Positions 17,018 to 24,254 of a DNA stretch of 64,000 nucleotides are shown in pieces. Origin of the DNA: Cellulosimicrobium sp. Marseille-Q4280. Its GTDB lineage: Bacteria; Actinomycetota; Actinomycetes; Actinomycetales; Cellulomonadaceae. The stretch is taken from assembly GCF_943181405.1 (NCBI RefSeq), contig NZ_CALPBY010000002.1:124001-188000 (forward strand). Reading direction: 5' to 3'. Position numbers and translations under genes: made by a program. Below the pieces are notes generated by a model. It saw nothing but the letters and a program-made list of their open reading frames with translations, had not been told where the DNA came from and did no database searches. How positions within the stretch are numbered: position 1 is the first letter of the stretch; the number at the start of each line of letters is the position of its first letter.

Positions 17018-17377
17018 ATGGCGAGCATGACGGCGACGTGGGGCGAGCAGGGTCTCGCGCGATCGGGTGGTGGCGGCGTACCAGAGGCGCCGCTGCGGCT
17101 CACGCGGCGAGGACGGGTCGTCCTGGTGGTCCTCCTGGCGCTCCTGGTCGTGCTCGGCGCGCGCGTGGGCAGCGCCGTCGCAGGGTCGGCAGGAGAGCCC
17201 GAGGAGGTCCGGGTCCACGTGGTCGCGGCGGGGGAGACGCTCTGGGACCACGCGTCGGCGCTGGCCACGCCCGGCGAGGACGTGCGCGACGTCGTGGCAC
17301 GGATCGTCGAGCTCAACGGGCTGTCGTCGTCGGGTCTCCGTGCCGGGCAGCGGCTGCTGCTCCCGGTCGACGCGTGA
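17018..17377 (+). CDS. LysM-domain membrane protein, likely SOS-induced division inhibitor
   Basis: This 119-residue protein has a basic N-terminus, one transmembrane helix (RVVLVVLLALLVVLGARVGSA) and an extracytoplasmic LysM domain (VHVVAAGETLWDHAS to LRAGQRLLLPV) for peptidoglycan binding. ATG 17018 has a strong GGAGGT site 4 nt upstream. Divergence from lexA across SOS boxes matches the position of Corynebacterium divS and Mycobacterium Rv2719c. Those SOS-induced proteins block septation or act on the wall. Sequence similarity beyond TM plus LysM was not tested, so the inhibitor role is an inference from position and architecture. Confidence 0.8.
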   Translation: MASMTATWGEQGLARSGGGGVPEAPLRLTRRGRVVLVVLLALLVVLGARVGSAVAGSAGEPEEVRVHVVAAGETLWDHASALATPGEDVRDVVARIVELNGLSSSGLRAGQRLLLPVDA

Positions 17378-17440
17378 GGCGCCGACCCGGCGCTGTGACC
17401 TACGACACGCGCCCCCGCTCGTCCAGTGCGCCGCCCTGGG

Positions 17441-17472
17441 TTGCACTCCACGCTTAGGCGGGCCTAAGTTAG
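17441..17472 (+). promoter_or_regulatory. Promoter overlapped by an IdeR/DtxR-like palindrome
   Basis: -35 TTGCAC (17441-17446), an 18-nt spacer and -10 TAAGTT (17465-17470) form a good promoter. A perfect CTTAGGC-GG-GCCTAAG palindrome (17453-17468) covers the -10. From 17454 it matches the 19-bp IdeR/DtxR consensus (TTAGGTTAGCCTAACCTAA) at 13 positions. Iron control is inferred. Confidence 0.55.
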
Positions 17473-17476
17473 TGTC

Positions 17477-17630
17477 ACCTCACTGGCCTGGCTGGGGGGC
17501 CGGGCAGGAGGCGGGGTCGGCGGTCATCCGCGACCCCTGAGCACGTCGGAGCGCGCGAGGCGAGTCGCGCGCGAGATGGGGACGGGGGCGTCCCGACGGG
17601 GGCGACCGGAGACGGTCGCCCCCGTTCTGC
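17477..17630 (+). ncRNA. Candidate structured small RNA
   Basis: Between the iron-box promoter and a strong terminator there is no convincing coding frame, but five successive hairpins. They are 17487-17504 (6 bp), 17513-17537 (10 bp with one bulge, TCAT loop), 17551-17572 (8 bp perfect), 17579-17594 (6 bp, GGGG loop) and 17596-17625 (13 bp perfect, GAGA loop). A transcript would begin about 17477 and end about 17630. It may instead be an attenuated leader of nrdR, or be transcribed on the other strand. No known Rfam family was recognised. Confidence 0.4.
17596..17625 (+). terminator. Strong terminator upstream of nrdR
   Basis: A perfect 13-bp GC stem with a GAGA tetraloop is followed by TTCTGCATCT. 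It stands 158 bp before nrdR and 218 bp after the LysM gene, so it belongs either to the candidate RNA or to LysM read-through. Confidence 0.7.
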
Positions 17631-17696
17631 ATCTCCGGGGTCCGCCGCGGCGCACATCTGCTCCGTCCACTGCTCCGTCCTCGGGACGTCGGCGTG

Positions 17697-17755
17697 TTGC
17701 ACCCTCGCAGGGCGGCGTCATACGTTCGTCGCGCCGCCCTCGCCCTGCGAGGTGC
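17697..17755 (+). promoter_or_regulatory. nrdR promoter embedded in inverted repeats
   Basis: -35 TTGCAC (17697-17702), an 18-nt spacer and -10 TACGTT (17721-17726) are present. Two mutually exclusive stems overlap it: 17699-17713/17742-17755 (14 bp, one bulge) and 17709-17717/17732-17740 (9 bp perfect). They may be operators or leader structures; the latter is less likely because most lies upstream of the predicted start (about 17733). Confidence 0.5.
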
Positions 17756-17782
17756 CGGGGAGCCCAGCCGAGGAGAGCCGTC

Positions 17783-18361
17783 ATGCACTGCCCGTTCTGC
17801 CGCCACGCGGACTCTCGTGTCGTCGACTCACGGACGTCCGACGACGGCGCGTCGATCCGTCGCCGGCGTCAGTGCCCGCAGTGCCAACGACGCTTCACGA
17901 CGATCGAGACGGCCAGCCTGTCCGTCGTCAAGCGGTCCGGGGTCACCGAACCCTTCTCGCGCGAGAAGATCGTCAACGGCGTCCGCAAGGCCTGCCAGGG
18001 TCGGCCCGTCAACGAGGACGACCTCGCGCTCCTCGCCCAACGGGTCGAGGAGACGATCCGGGCGAGCGGGAGCGCCGAGCTCGACGCGTACGAGATCGGT
18101 CTCGCGATCCTCGGCCCCTTGCGCGAGCTCGACGAGGTGGCCTACCTGCGGTTCGCGAGCGTGTACCAGGCGTTCGACTCCCTGGAGGACTTCGAGAGCG
18201 CGATCACGTCGCTCCGGGTCGAACGGGAGGAGCGGACCGCCGCCCGGCTGGCCGCAGGCGACGACGGGCGCGCGGTGCACGGACCCGGCGGGCCCGACGC
18301 TGCCGGCAGCGACGCCGGGGCGGCCGGCAGCGCTGACGTCGCGGGGTCGTCGACGTCCTGA
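17783..18361 (+). CDS. nrdR: NrdR, ribonucleotide reductase repressor
   Basis: NrdR is a Zn-ribbon/ATP-cone repressor that senses ATP/dATP and controls ribonucleotide reductase genes. The zinc ribbon has CPFC (residues 3-6) and CPQC. The ATP-cone follows ([25 protein letters not shown]). It has 192 residues; the last 35 or so are a Gly/Ala/Asp-rich tail beyond the usual family end. ATG 17783 has AGGAGA about 6 nt upstream. In many actinobacteria nrdR lies between lexA and a class II reductase gene. No reductase gene is in this window, so its targets lie elsewhere. Confidence 0.95.
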   Translation: MHCPFCRHADSRVVDSRTSDDGASIRRRRQCPQCQRRFTTIETASLSVVKRSGVTEPFSREKIVNGVRKACQGRPVNEDDLALLAQRVEETIRASGSAELDAYEIGLAILGPLRELDEVAYLRFASVYQAFDSLEDFESAITSLRVEREERTAARLAAGDDGRAVHGPGGPDAAGSDAGAAGSADVAGSSTS

Positions 18362-18387
18362 CCCGGTGCCGGCGAGGACGCTGCGAG

Positions 18388-19446
18388 TCAGAGGTCGCTC
18401 GAGCGTGAGGCCCAGAGGTTGATCCCGGTGTCGGTCGGGATCGACTCGACCGCGCGCAGCTCCTCGTCGGTGAGGGCCGGTGCCTCGAGGGCGGCGAGGT
18501 TGTCGTCGAGCTGACGTGCGGAGCTGGCGCCGAGGAGCACCGAGGTGACTCGTCCGTCGCGCAGTGCCCACGCGATCGCCGTGGCGGCCAACGTCCGGCC
18601 GTTCGCGCGAGCGAGGGCGTGGAGCCGGCGTACGTGCTCGAGGTTCGCCTCCGAGAGGAACTCCTCGCGCAGCGGTCCGCCACGAGCCGCTCGCGAGCCG
18701 CGCGGCGTCCCGCGGAGGTAGCGGTCCGTGAGCATCCCCTGGGCGAGCGGGGAGAAGGCGACGACACCCAGCCCGGCGTCCGCCGCGACGTCGAGCACGC
18801 TGCTGCCCGACTCGTCCGGGACCTCGATCCACCGGTTGAGCATCGAGTACGAGACCTGGGTGACCACGAGCTCGACCCCGAGCTCGGCGGCGACGTGCAG
18901 CGCCTCGCGCGTGCGCCGAGCGGAGTACGACGAGATCCCGACGTACCGCGCGCGCCCCGAGCGCACCGCGGTCGCGAGCGCGCCGACGGTCTCGTGGAGC
19001 GGGGTGGTCGGGTCGAAGCGGTGGCTGTAGAAGACGTCGACATGGTCGAGGCCGAGCCGGCGCAGCGACGCGTCGAGCGACGACAGCAGGTACTTGCGCG
19101 AGCCGCCCTCGCCGTACGGCCCGGGACCCATGCGGTACCCCGCCTTCGTCGTGACGACGAGCTCGTCGCGGACGGGGCGTAGCTCGCGCGCCAGGAGGCG
19201 GCCGAGCGAGGACTCCGCCGCGCCGCCCGGGGGACCGTAGTTGTTCGCGAGGTCCAGGTGCGTCACGCCACGGTCGACGGCGTGCAGGACGATCTCCCGC
19301 TGCGTCGCGAACGCGTCGGCCTCGCCGAAGTTCTGCCACAGCCCGAGCGAGACCGCGGGGAGCGTCAGCCCGGTCCGGCCGAGCCGTCGGTGCGGGAGGT
19401 CGCGGGAGCCGGTGACGGGGGCGTCGTCGGGAGCGGTGTCAGGCAC
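18388..19446 (-). CDS. YghZ-type aldo-keto reductase
   Basis: This 352-residue NADPH-dependent aldo-keto reductase is close to E. coli YghZ, which reduces L-glyceraldehyde 3-phosphate and methylglyoxal. Shared stretches include SLGLWQNFG, THLDLANNYGPPGG, GPYGEGGSRKYLLSSLD and DVFYSHR. The catalytic Asp and Tyr (DLANNYG), Lys (TTKAGY) and His (YSHR) are present. The C-terminus GINLWASRSSDL also fits. It is cytoplasmic. GTG 19446 is chosen because TAGCGT (19459-19454) lies 7 nt upstream. It is convergent with nrdR. Confidence 0.9.
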   Translation of the reverse strand: MPDTAPDDAPVTGSRDLPHRRLGRTGLTLPAVSLGLWQNFGEADAFATQREIVLHAVDRGVTHLDLANNYGPPGGAAESSLGRLLARELRPVRDELVVTTKAGYRMGPGPYGEGGSRKYLLSSLDASLRRLGLDHVDVFYSHRFDPTTPLHETVGALATAVRSGRARYVGISSYSARRTREALHVAAELGVELVVTQVSYSMLNRWIEVPDESGSSVLDVAADAGLGVVAFSPLAQGMLTDRYLRGTPRGSRAARGGPLREEFLSEANLEHVRRLHALARANGRTLAATAIAWALRDGRVTSVLLGASSARQLDDNLAALEAPALTDEELRAVESIPTDTGINLWASRSSDL

Positions 19447-19453
19447 GTCCACG

Positions 19454-19459
19454 ACGCTA
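19454..19459 (-). promoter_or_regulatory. -10 box of the aldo-keto reductase
   Basis: TAGCGT on the minus strand lies 7 nt before GTG 19446; a leaderless start is inferred. Confidence 0.5.
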
Positions 19460-19610
19460 CCCGAGGCCGGCGGCCGGAAAGGACTGGCGCCAGGGCCGGG
19501 CGTGGGGGAGGCTGGCGGAGTGCCCGGACCGTCGGGCTCCCGAACCACCTGACGTCGGCTGGTTCTCGATCCCAGCCGACCCACCTGACCCCGAGGACGA
19601 GGAGAACGCG

Positions 19611-19805
19611 ATGGCGTCCGACCAGCAGCGCCCAGCAGCCGAGACGGCACCCAGCGACGAGGCCAAGGCGAAGTTCCGCGAGGCGCTCGACCGCAAGAAC
19701 GCCGCCCGGCACCGTTCGGCGGACGGGGACACGAACACCGGTTCCGTGCACGGGTCCGAGACCGTCGGGCCGGTGCAGCGCACGTTCCGCCGCAAGTCCG
19801 GCTGA
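19611..19805 (+). CDS. DUF5302-type small charged protein
   Basis: This 64-residue hydrophilic protein (ASDQQRPAAETAPSDEAKAKFREALDRKNAA ending QRTFRRKSG) resembles the DUF5302 family of short actinobacterial proteins. It has no membrane segment or cysteine. ATG 19611 has GAGGAGAA 4-5 nt upstream. The C-terminal VQRTFRRKSG is typical of the family. The function is unknown. It stands alone between divergent and convergent neighbours and ends before a hairpin. Confidence 0.8.
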   Translation: MASDQQRPAAETAPSDEAKAKFREALDRKNAARHRSADGDTNTGSVHGSETVGPVQRTFRRKSG

Positions 19806-19821
19806 CCGCTCGAGCCGCCCT

Positions 19822-19859
19822 GACGGGACCTGCGTCGCCACGCGCGGCCGGGTCCCGTC
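19822..19859. terminator. Terminator after the DUF5302 gene
   Basis: A perfect 9-bp stem (19822-19830/19851-19859) has a 20-nt loop. It lies between convergent genes. Confidence 0.45.
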
Positions 19860-19880
19860 GTCGTCCCCGGACCGTCGCGG

Positions 19881-19908
19881 TCGTCAGGGCAGCGTCGTCA
19901 GGGCAGCG
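19881..19908 (+). repeat. 14-bp perfect tandem duplication
   Basis: TCGTCAGGGCAGCG occurs twice back to back in the non-coding gap before the PPOX-like gene's 3' end. This is consistent with replication slippage. Confidence 0.85.
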
Positions 19909-19940
19909 CCGAGGGGCAGCGTCCCCCCGGGCGGGTCGCG

Positions 19941-20399
19941 TCAGGGGCGCGTGCCGGGTGACCGGTCGGTGTCCGACGCAGGTGCGGCGGCACGGTGGAA
20001 CCGACGCCCGCTGACGGCGTGCGGATCGATCCTCACCCACTCCTCGGTCGGGACGTCGACGAGGGGCACGAGCGGCTCGGCCGCAGACTCCGCGGCGGAG
20101 ACCTGCTCCGCCGTGTCGAGGCGGCGCGCCGTCCCGTGCACGACGACGCTCCACGCGGAGTCCCCGTCGACCCCGTCCCACTCGAGCGCGACGCGGTCGT
20201 TCGTGACGAGCGTCGCCAGCTTGGTCCCCGGGATGGTGCGGAAGGTCAGCGTGCCGTCGTGGGCCCGCACGCTCACGGGGTAGATGTCGGGCTCGCCCCG
20301 GACGCTCACGGCGAGCCGCGAGACCCGCGTGCCCGCGATCAACGCCCAGCAGGTCGTGGCGTCGAGCACCTCGGGGGCGTCGTTCGTGTATCCGGTCAT
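19941..20399 (-). CDS. PPOX-fold flavin/F420-type oxidoreductase family protein
   Basis: This 152-residue protein is of the pyridoxamine-5'-phosphate-oxidase-like split-barrel family, which binds FMN, F420 or heme. The visible pattern is VLDATTCWALIAGTRVSRLAVSVRGEPDIYPV, then TLTFRTIPGTKLATLVTNDRVALEWDG and WSVVVHGTARRL. No substrate can be assigned. ATG 20399 (TGYTNDAPE) is preferred because the conserved fold starts soon after. The tail is basic. It follows serA on the same strand but is separated by a terminator-like hairpin. Confidence 0.8.
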   Translation of the reverse strand: MTGYTNDAPEVLDATTCWALIAGTRVSRLAVSVRGEPDIYPVSVRAHDGTLTFRTIPGTKLATLVTNDRVALEWDGVDGDSAWSVVVHGTARRLDTAEQVSAAESAAEPLVPLVDVPTEEWVRIDPHAVSGRRFHRAAAPASDTDRSPGTRP

Positions 20400-20440
20400 G
20401 CTCCATCGTCGCACCGCGGCGCCACCGGCGCGCAGACGAC

Positions 20441-20466
20441 GAAGGTCCCCGGTGACGGGGACCTTC
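20441..20466 (-). terminator. serA terminator
   Basis: A perfect 11-bp stem (20441-20451/20456-20466) with a GTGA loop lies directly after the serA stop on the minus strand and before the PPOX-like gene. Confidence 0.75.
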
Positions 20467-20489
20467 GCACCCGGCGGTCGAGCGCCCGG

Positions 20490-21689
20490 TCAGTCCAGGA
20501 CGCGCAGGGCGATCGTCTGCTCCATGTCGGCGAGCGCGCTCACGACGGCCGGCTCGACGCGCGAGCCGACGTCGGTGACGACGTACCCGAGCTCGCCCCG
20601 CGTCGCGAGGAGCTGGCCCTCGATGTTGGTGCCGTGCTCGGCGAGCGTGGCGTTGACCGCCGCGAGCACGCCCGGCGTGTTGCGGTGCAGGTGCGTGATG
20701 CGCGTGATCCCCGTGGTCTGCTCGAGCGCGAGGTTGGGCACGTTGACGCTGAGGGTCGTCGAGCCGGTCGTCAGGTAGTCCCGCAGCTTCGACGACACGA
20801 ACTGCCCGATCGCCTCCTGCGCCTCCTCGGTCGATCCGCCGATGTGCGGGGTGAGGATGACGTTCGGCAGGCCGCGCAACTCCGAGTGGAACGAGTCGCC
20901 CTTGCGCTTCGGCTCCTCGGGGAACACGTCGACGGCGGCTCCCGCGACGTGACCCGACAGGATCGCCTCGCGGAGCGCGTCGTAGTCGACGACGAACCCG
21001 CGCGACAGGTTGAGGAAGATCGCGCCCGGGCGCATGCGCGCGATCTGCTTGGCCCCGAACATCCCGGCGTTGCCCGCGCGGCCGTCGACGTGCAGCGTCA
21101 CGACGTCGGCGGTCTCGAGGAGCTCGTCGAGCGTGTCCATGCGGCGGGCGTTGCCCAGCGCGAGCTTCTCCGCCGTGTCGTAGAACACGACGGACATGCC
21201 CAGGTTCTCCGCGACGACCGAGAGCTGCGTGCCGATGTTGCCGTAGCCCACGATGCCGAGCGTGCGTCCCCGGACCTCGTGAGCGCCCTCGGCCGACTTG
21301 TCCCACACGCCGTCGTGCAGCGCGCGGTCGCGCTCGGTGAGGCGGCGCGTGAGCGCGATGATCTCGGCGAGGGCGAGCTCGACCACGGAGCGCGTGTTCT
21401 GGAACGGGGCGTTGAAGGCGGCCACGCCCTGGGTCGCGGCCGACCGCAGGTCGATCTGGTTGGTCCCGATGCAGAACGCCCCGAGCGCGACGAGGTCGGG
21501 CGCGTTCTCGAGCACGGTCGCGGTGACGTTCGTCTTGGACCGGATGCCGAGCAGGTGGACGCCCTGGAGGGCGTCGATCAGCTCGGACTCGTCGAGCGCT
21601 CCGGTGCGGACGGTGACGTCGATGCCCGCGGCCTCGAGGTTCGAGGCGGCGAGCGGGTGCAGGTTTTCGAGGAGGAGGGCGCGTAGCAC
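20490..21689 (-). CDS. serA: D-3-phosphoglycerate dehydrogenase
   Basis: SerA oxidises 3-phosphoglycerate, the first step of serine synthesis. It is the short E. coli-like type, with an NAD fold (GRTLGIVGYGNIGTQLSVVAENLGM), the catalytic region TPHIGGSTEEAQ and a C-terminal ACT domain (HRNTPGVLAAVNATLAEHGTNIEG), rather than the long actinobacterial type with an intervening domain. FCIGTNQIDL and FNAPFQNTRSV match E. coli SerA closely. The start is uncertain: GTG 21689 gives 399 residues (VLRALLLENLHP); a TTG at 21725 adds 12. Serine feedback through the ACT domain is expected. Confidence 0.93.
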   Translation of the reverse strand: MLRALLLENLHPLAASNLEAAGIDVTVRTGALDESELIDALQGVHLLGIRSKTNVTATVLENAPDLVALGAFCIGTNQIDLRSAATQGVAAFNAPFQNTRSVVELALAEIIALTRRLTERDRALHDGVWDKSAEGAHEVRGRTLGIVGYGNIGTQLSVVAENLGMSVVFYDTAEKLALGNARRMDTLDELLETADVVTLHVDGRAGNAGMFGAKQIARMRPGAIFLNLSRGFVVDYDALREAILSGHVAGAAVDVFPEEPKRKGDSFHSELRGLPNVILTPHIGGSTEEAQEAIGQFVSSKLRDYLTTGSTTLSVNVPNLALEQTTGITRITHLHRNTPGVLAAVNATLAEHGTNIEGQLLATRGELGYVVTDVGSRVEPAVVSALADMEQTIALRVLD

Positions 21690-21764
21690 ACCCCCATGGT
21701 GCGCCTGGTCCGCGGTGCGGACCAAACGGGTCTTGGCCCTCGGGACGACGTGAACGCCGCCCGA

Positions 21765-24029
21765 CTACCGGGAGCCGAGCCCTGCCGGCAGGGGACGGGC
21801 GTGCACGACCGCGAGACGCTGGGTGGGCCTCGTCATCGCGACGTAGAGGTCGGACGCCCCCGACGCGCCCGCGGCCACGTCGGCGGGCTCGACGAGGACG
21901 ACCGCGTCGAACTCGAGCCCCTTCACCTGCACGGGGTCGAGGACGACGACGGGCGCGTCGGGGTCCGCGCGCCGGCCCGGGGCGTCGAGGCCCAGCGCAG
22001 CCCGCACCGCCGGGAGGGCCGGTGTCGTCGCCACGACGGCGACGCGCCCCGCCTCGCCGCCGACGAACGCCGCGCGGGCCGACGCGACCTCGCGGCGCAC
22101 CGCGTCCAGGACGACGTCGCCCGGGACCGGGGCGCCCGGCCCGCCGGAGCCCTCCACGCCGTCGTCGACCGCGACGAACCGCAGCGAGTCGGCAACCTCG
22201 CGCGCCGACGTGAGCGGCGAGACGGGCAGGCCCGCGGCGACGGCGGCCTCCCGCGCGGCGTCGGCGACCGCGGCCGGGGTGCGGTAGTTGACGGTGAGCT
22301 CGGCGAGGCGCCAGCCGTCGCGCAGCACGGGGTCGAGCGCGCCCGACCACGAGCGGGCGCCCGCGAGCGACGACGTCTGCGCGACGTCGCCGACGATCGT
22401 GAACGACCGCGTCGGGCACCGGCGGACCAGCATCCGCCACGCCATCGCGGACAGCTCCTGCGCCTCGTCCACGACGACGTGCCCGTAGGTCCAGGTCCGG
22501 TCCTGCGCCGCGCGCTCGGCCGTGGTGAGCCGCGGGCCGCTCGCCGCGAACCGCTCCGCGAGCACGTCGGCGTCGACGATCCCGCCGCCCGCCCCGGACG
22601 ACTCGAGCACCTGGCGCGCGTACTCGAGGTCGCGAGCGCGCTGCGCGGTCTGCGCCGCCGCCTCGGCGCGCGAGGCCTGGTCGTCCTCGCCGAGCAGGTC
22701 GGCCGCCTCGTCGAGCAGCGGGACGTCCGCCGCCGTCCACGGCGAGCCCTTGGGGCGCTCGAGCAGACGACGCTCGGCCGGCGAGAGCTCGGGAGCAGCC
22801 TCTTCGAGCCGGTGCGGCTTGGTGTACAGGTCCTCGACGAGCCGCTCGGGGGTGATGGGCAGCCAGGCGAGGTTGAGCGCGACCCGGACGTCGTGGTGGG
22901 ACCGCAGGTCCTCGAGCGCGATCGTGCGGTCCTCCCCGACGAGCGGCTCGCCGAGCTGCGCGGCGTACTGGTCGACGAGCCGCCCGAGCATGTCGCGCAC
23001 GAACGTGACACGCGCGAGGTTGTGCGGCTTGTGCGTGCGTCGCGCCTTGGCGATCGCGTCGCGCACGTCGCGGCGGCGGACGACGAGGTCGTGCCCGTCG
23101 AGCCGGAACGGGACGTCCTGCGCGGGGACGCGCTCGCGTGCGCGCACGGCGCGGCGCACCGCCGTCGCCATGACCGCCCGGCCCTTGACCTGCGCGACGC
23201 GCGGGTCCTCCTCGCCGTCCGCGACGAGCCCGGGCAGGAGGTCGGACACCGTCGTGCTGACGACGCCCGTCTCGCCGAGGGACGGCAGGACCTGGTCGAT
23301 GTACCGCAGGAACGACAGGCTGGGGCCGACGAGCAGCACGCCCGAGCGCTCGAGCACGCGCCGGTGCGCGTACAGGAGGTAGGCGGCGCGGTGCAGCGCG
23401 ACCGCGGTCTTGCCCGTCCCCGGCCCGCCCTGGACGACGAGCGCGCCGCCCAGCGGGGAGCGGATGATCGCGTCCTGCTCGGCCTGGATCGTCGCGACGA
23501 TGTCGCCCATCCGGCCGGTGCGGCCCGCGGCCATCGCGGCGAGCAGGGCGCCCTCGCCGGAGAGCGTCGAGCCCGCGACGTCCGCCGGCGCGTCGAGGTC
23601 GAGCAGCTCGTCCTCGATCCCGGTCACCTCGCGCCGGTGCGTCACGAGGTGGCGCCGGCGCACGACGCCGTCGGGCTGCGCGGCGGTCGCGCGGTAGAAG
23701 GCCTGCGCGGCCGGCGCCCGCCAGTCCGTCAGGAGGCTCGTGTGCTCGGCGTCGGTGAGCCCGATGCGGCCCACGTAGCGGCGTGTCGAGTCCTCCAGGT
23801 CGAGCCGGCCGAAGGCCAGGCGGTCCTCCACGGCGTCGAGCTGCGCCACGCGGTCCTCGTAGAGCGTCGCGAACGCGTCGCGCTCGCTGCGGTTCTGGGG
23901 CGACCCGGACGGCCCCGACCGGCGGACCGCGTCGAGGCGCGCGCGGGACGCGGCGCGCAGCTCGTCCAGACGTGCGTAGAGGATGTCCACGACCTCCTGC
24001 TCGAGCCGGAGCTCGTCCGAACGTCCCAC
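21765..24029 (-). CDS. helR: HelR/HelD-type RNA polymerase recycling ATPase
   Basis: This 754-residue superfamily 1 (UvrD-like) ATPase is of the HelD class. It has an N-terminal coiled coil (DELRLEQEVVDILYARLDELRAASRARLDAVRR), a P-loop (VVQGGPGTGKTAVALHRAAYLLY), motif II (VVVDEAQELSAMAW) and late motifs (VKGLEFDAVVLVEP, SDLYVAMTRPTQRLAVVH). HelD proteins remove stalled RNA polymerase; Streptomyces HelR confers rifamycin tolerance. GTG 24029 is chosen for its GAGAGGAAG ribosome-binding site; an upstream GTG at 24119 would add a 30-residue basic leader. The HelR subgroup call is by overall pattern. Confidence 0.85.
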   Translation of the reverse strand: MGRSDELRLEQEVVDILYARLDELRAASRARLDAVRRSGPSGSPQNRSERDAFATLYEDRVAQLDAVEDRLAFGRLDLEDSTRRYVGRIGLTDAEHTSLLTDWRAPAAQAFYRATAAQPDGVVRRRHLVTHRREVTGIEDELLDLDAPADVAGSTLSGEGALLAAMAAGRTGRMGDIVATIQAEQDAIIRSPLGGALVVQGGPGTGKTAVALHRAAYLLYAHRRVLERSGVLLVGPSLSFLRYIDQVLPSLGETGVVSTTVSDLLPGLVADGEEDPRVAQVKGRAVMATAVRRAVRARERVPAQDVPFRLDGHDLVVRRRDVRDAIAKARRTHKPHNLARVTFVRDMLGRLVDQYAAQLGEPLVGEDRTIALEDLRSHHDVRVALNLAWLPITPERLVEDLYTKPHRLEEAAPELSPAERRLLERPKGSPWTAADVPLLDEAADLLGEDDQASRAEAAAQTAQRARDLEYARQVLESSGAGGGIVDADVLAERFAASGPRLTTAERAAQDRTWTYGHVVVDEAQELSAMAWRMLVRRCPTRSFTIVGDVAQTSSLAGARSWSGALDPVLRDGWRLAELTVNYRTPAAVADAAREAAVAAGLPVSPLTSAREVADSLRFVAVDDGVEGSGGPGAPVPGDVVLDAVRREVASARAAFVGGEAGRVAVVATTPALPAVRAALGLDAPGRRADPDAPVVVLDPVQVKGLEFDAVVLVEPADVAAGASGASDLYVAMTRPTQRLAVVHARPLPAGLGSR

Positions 24030-24139
24030 GTCTTCCTCTCGTCCGTCCTGCGCCGTCCTGCGCCGGCCGCTGCCGTCTGGTGCCGGCTGGCGCCGGCCCG
24101 GCGACCGACCGCGTGCCACCTGCCGCGACGCGGCCGTCC

Positions 24140-24216
24140 ATTATGGCGCACCCCGTGCACCTCTCCGGCACGTTCGGGGCGTCGTGCCGGGGTCGGACGG
24201 GCGGGGCCGCTAGGAT
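24140..24216. promoter_or_regulatory. Divergent helR / signalling-operon promoter region with inverted repeat
   Basis: The minus-strand CATAAT (24145-24140) is a candidate helR -10. A perfect 8-bp inverted repeat, CCGGCACG (24165-24172) and CGTGCCGG (24183-24190), falls near its -35. On the plus strand TAGGAT (24211-24216) is the -10 for the signalling operon, 8 nt before ATG 24225. Confidence 0.5.
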
Positions 24217-24224
24217 CGGTGGCC

Positions 24225-24254
24225 ATGGCGACTGGTCGGGAGCGGACGTCGTGA
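24225..24254 (+). CDS. Possible nine-codon leader ORF (MATGRERTS)
   Basis: ATG 24225 lies 8 nt after the TAGGAT box and reads nine codons to TGA (24252-24254). That stop overlaps the GTG start of the downstream regulator as GTGA. This could be a leaderless leader peptide that couples ribosomes onto the regulator. No conservation evidence is available. Confidence 0.35.
   Translation: MATGRERTS

Noticed and set aside
17472-17540. 22-codon ORF (GTG 17472) inside the candidate RNA
   Set aside because: Its start overlaps the promoter -10 region, so the predicted transcript would begin downstream of it. Composition is Gly/Trp-rich without family resemblance.
17477-17560. Cobalamin riboswitch upstream of nrdR
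   Set aside because: Fragments such as CACTGG and GGCAGGAGG recall parts of a B12 riboswitch, but the conserved core boxes are missing and no B12-dependent gene follows.
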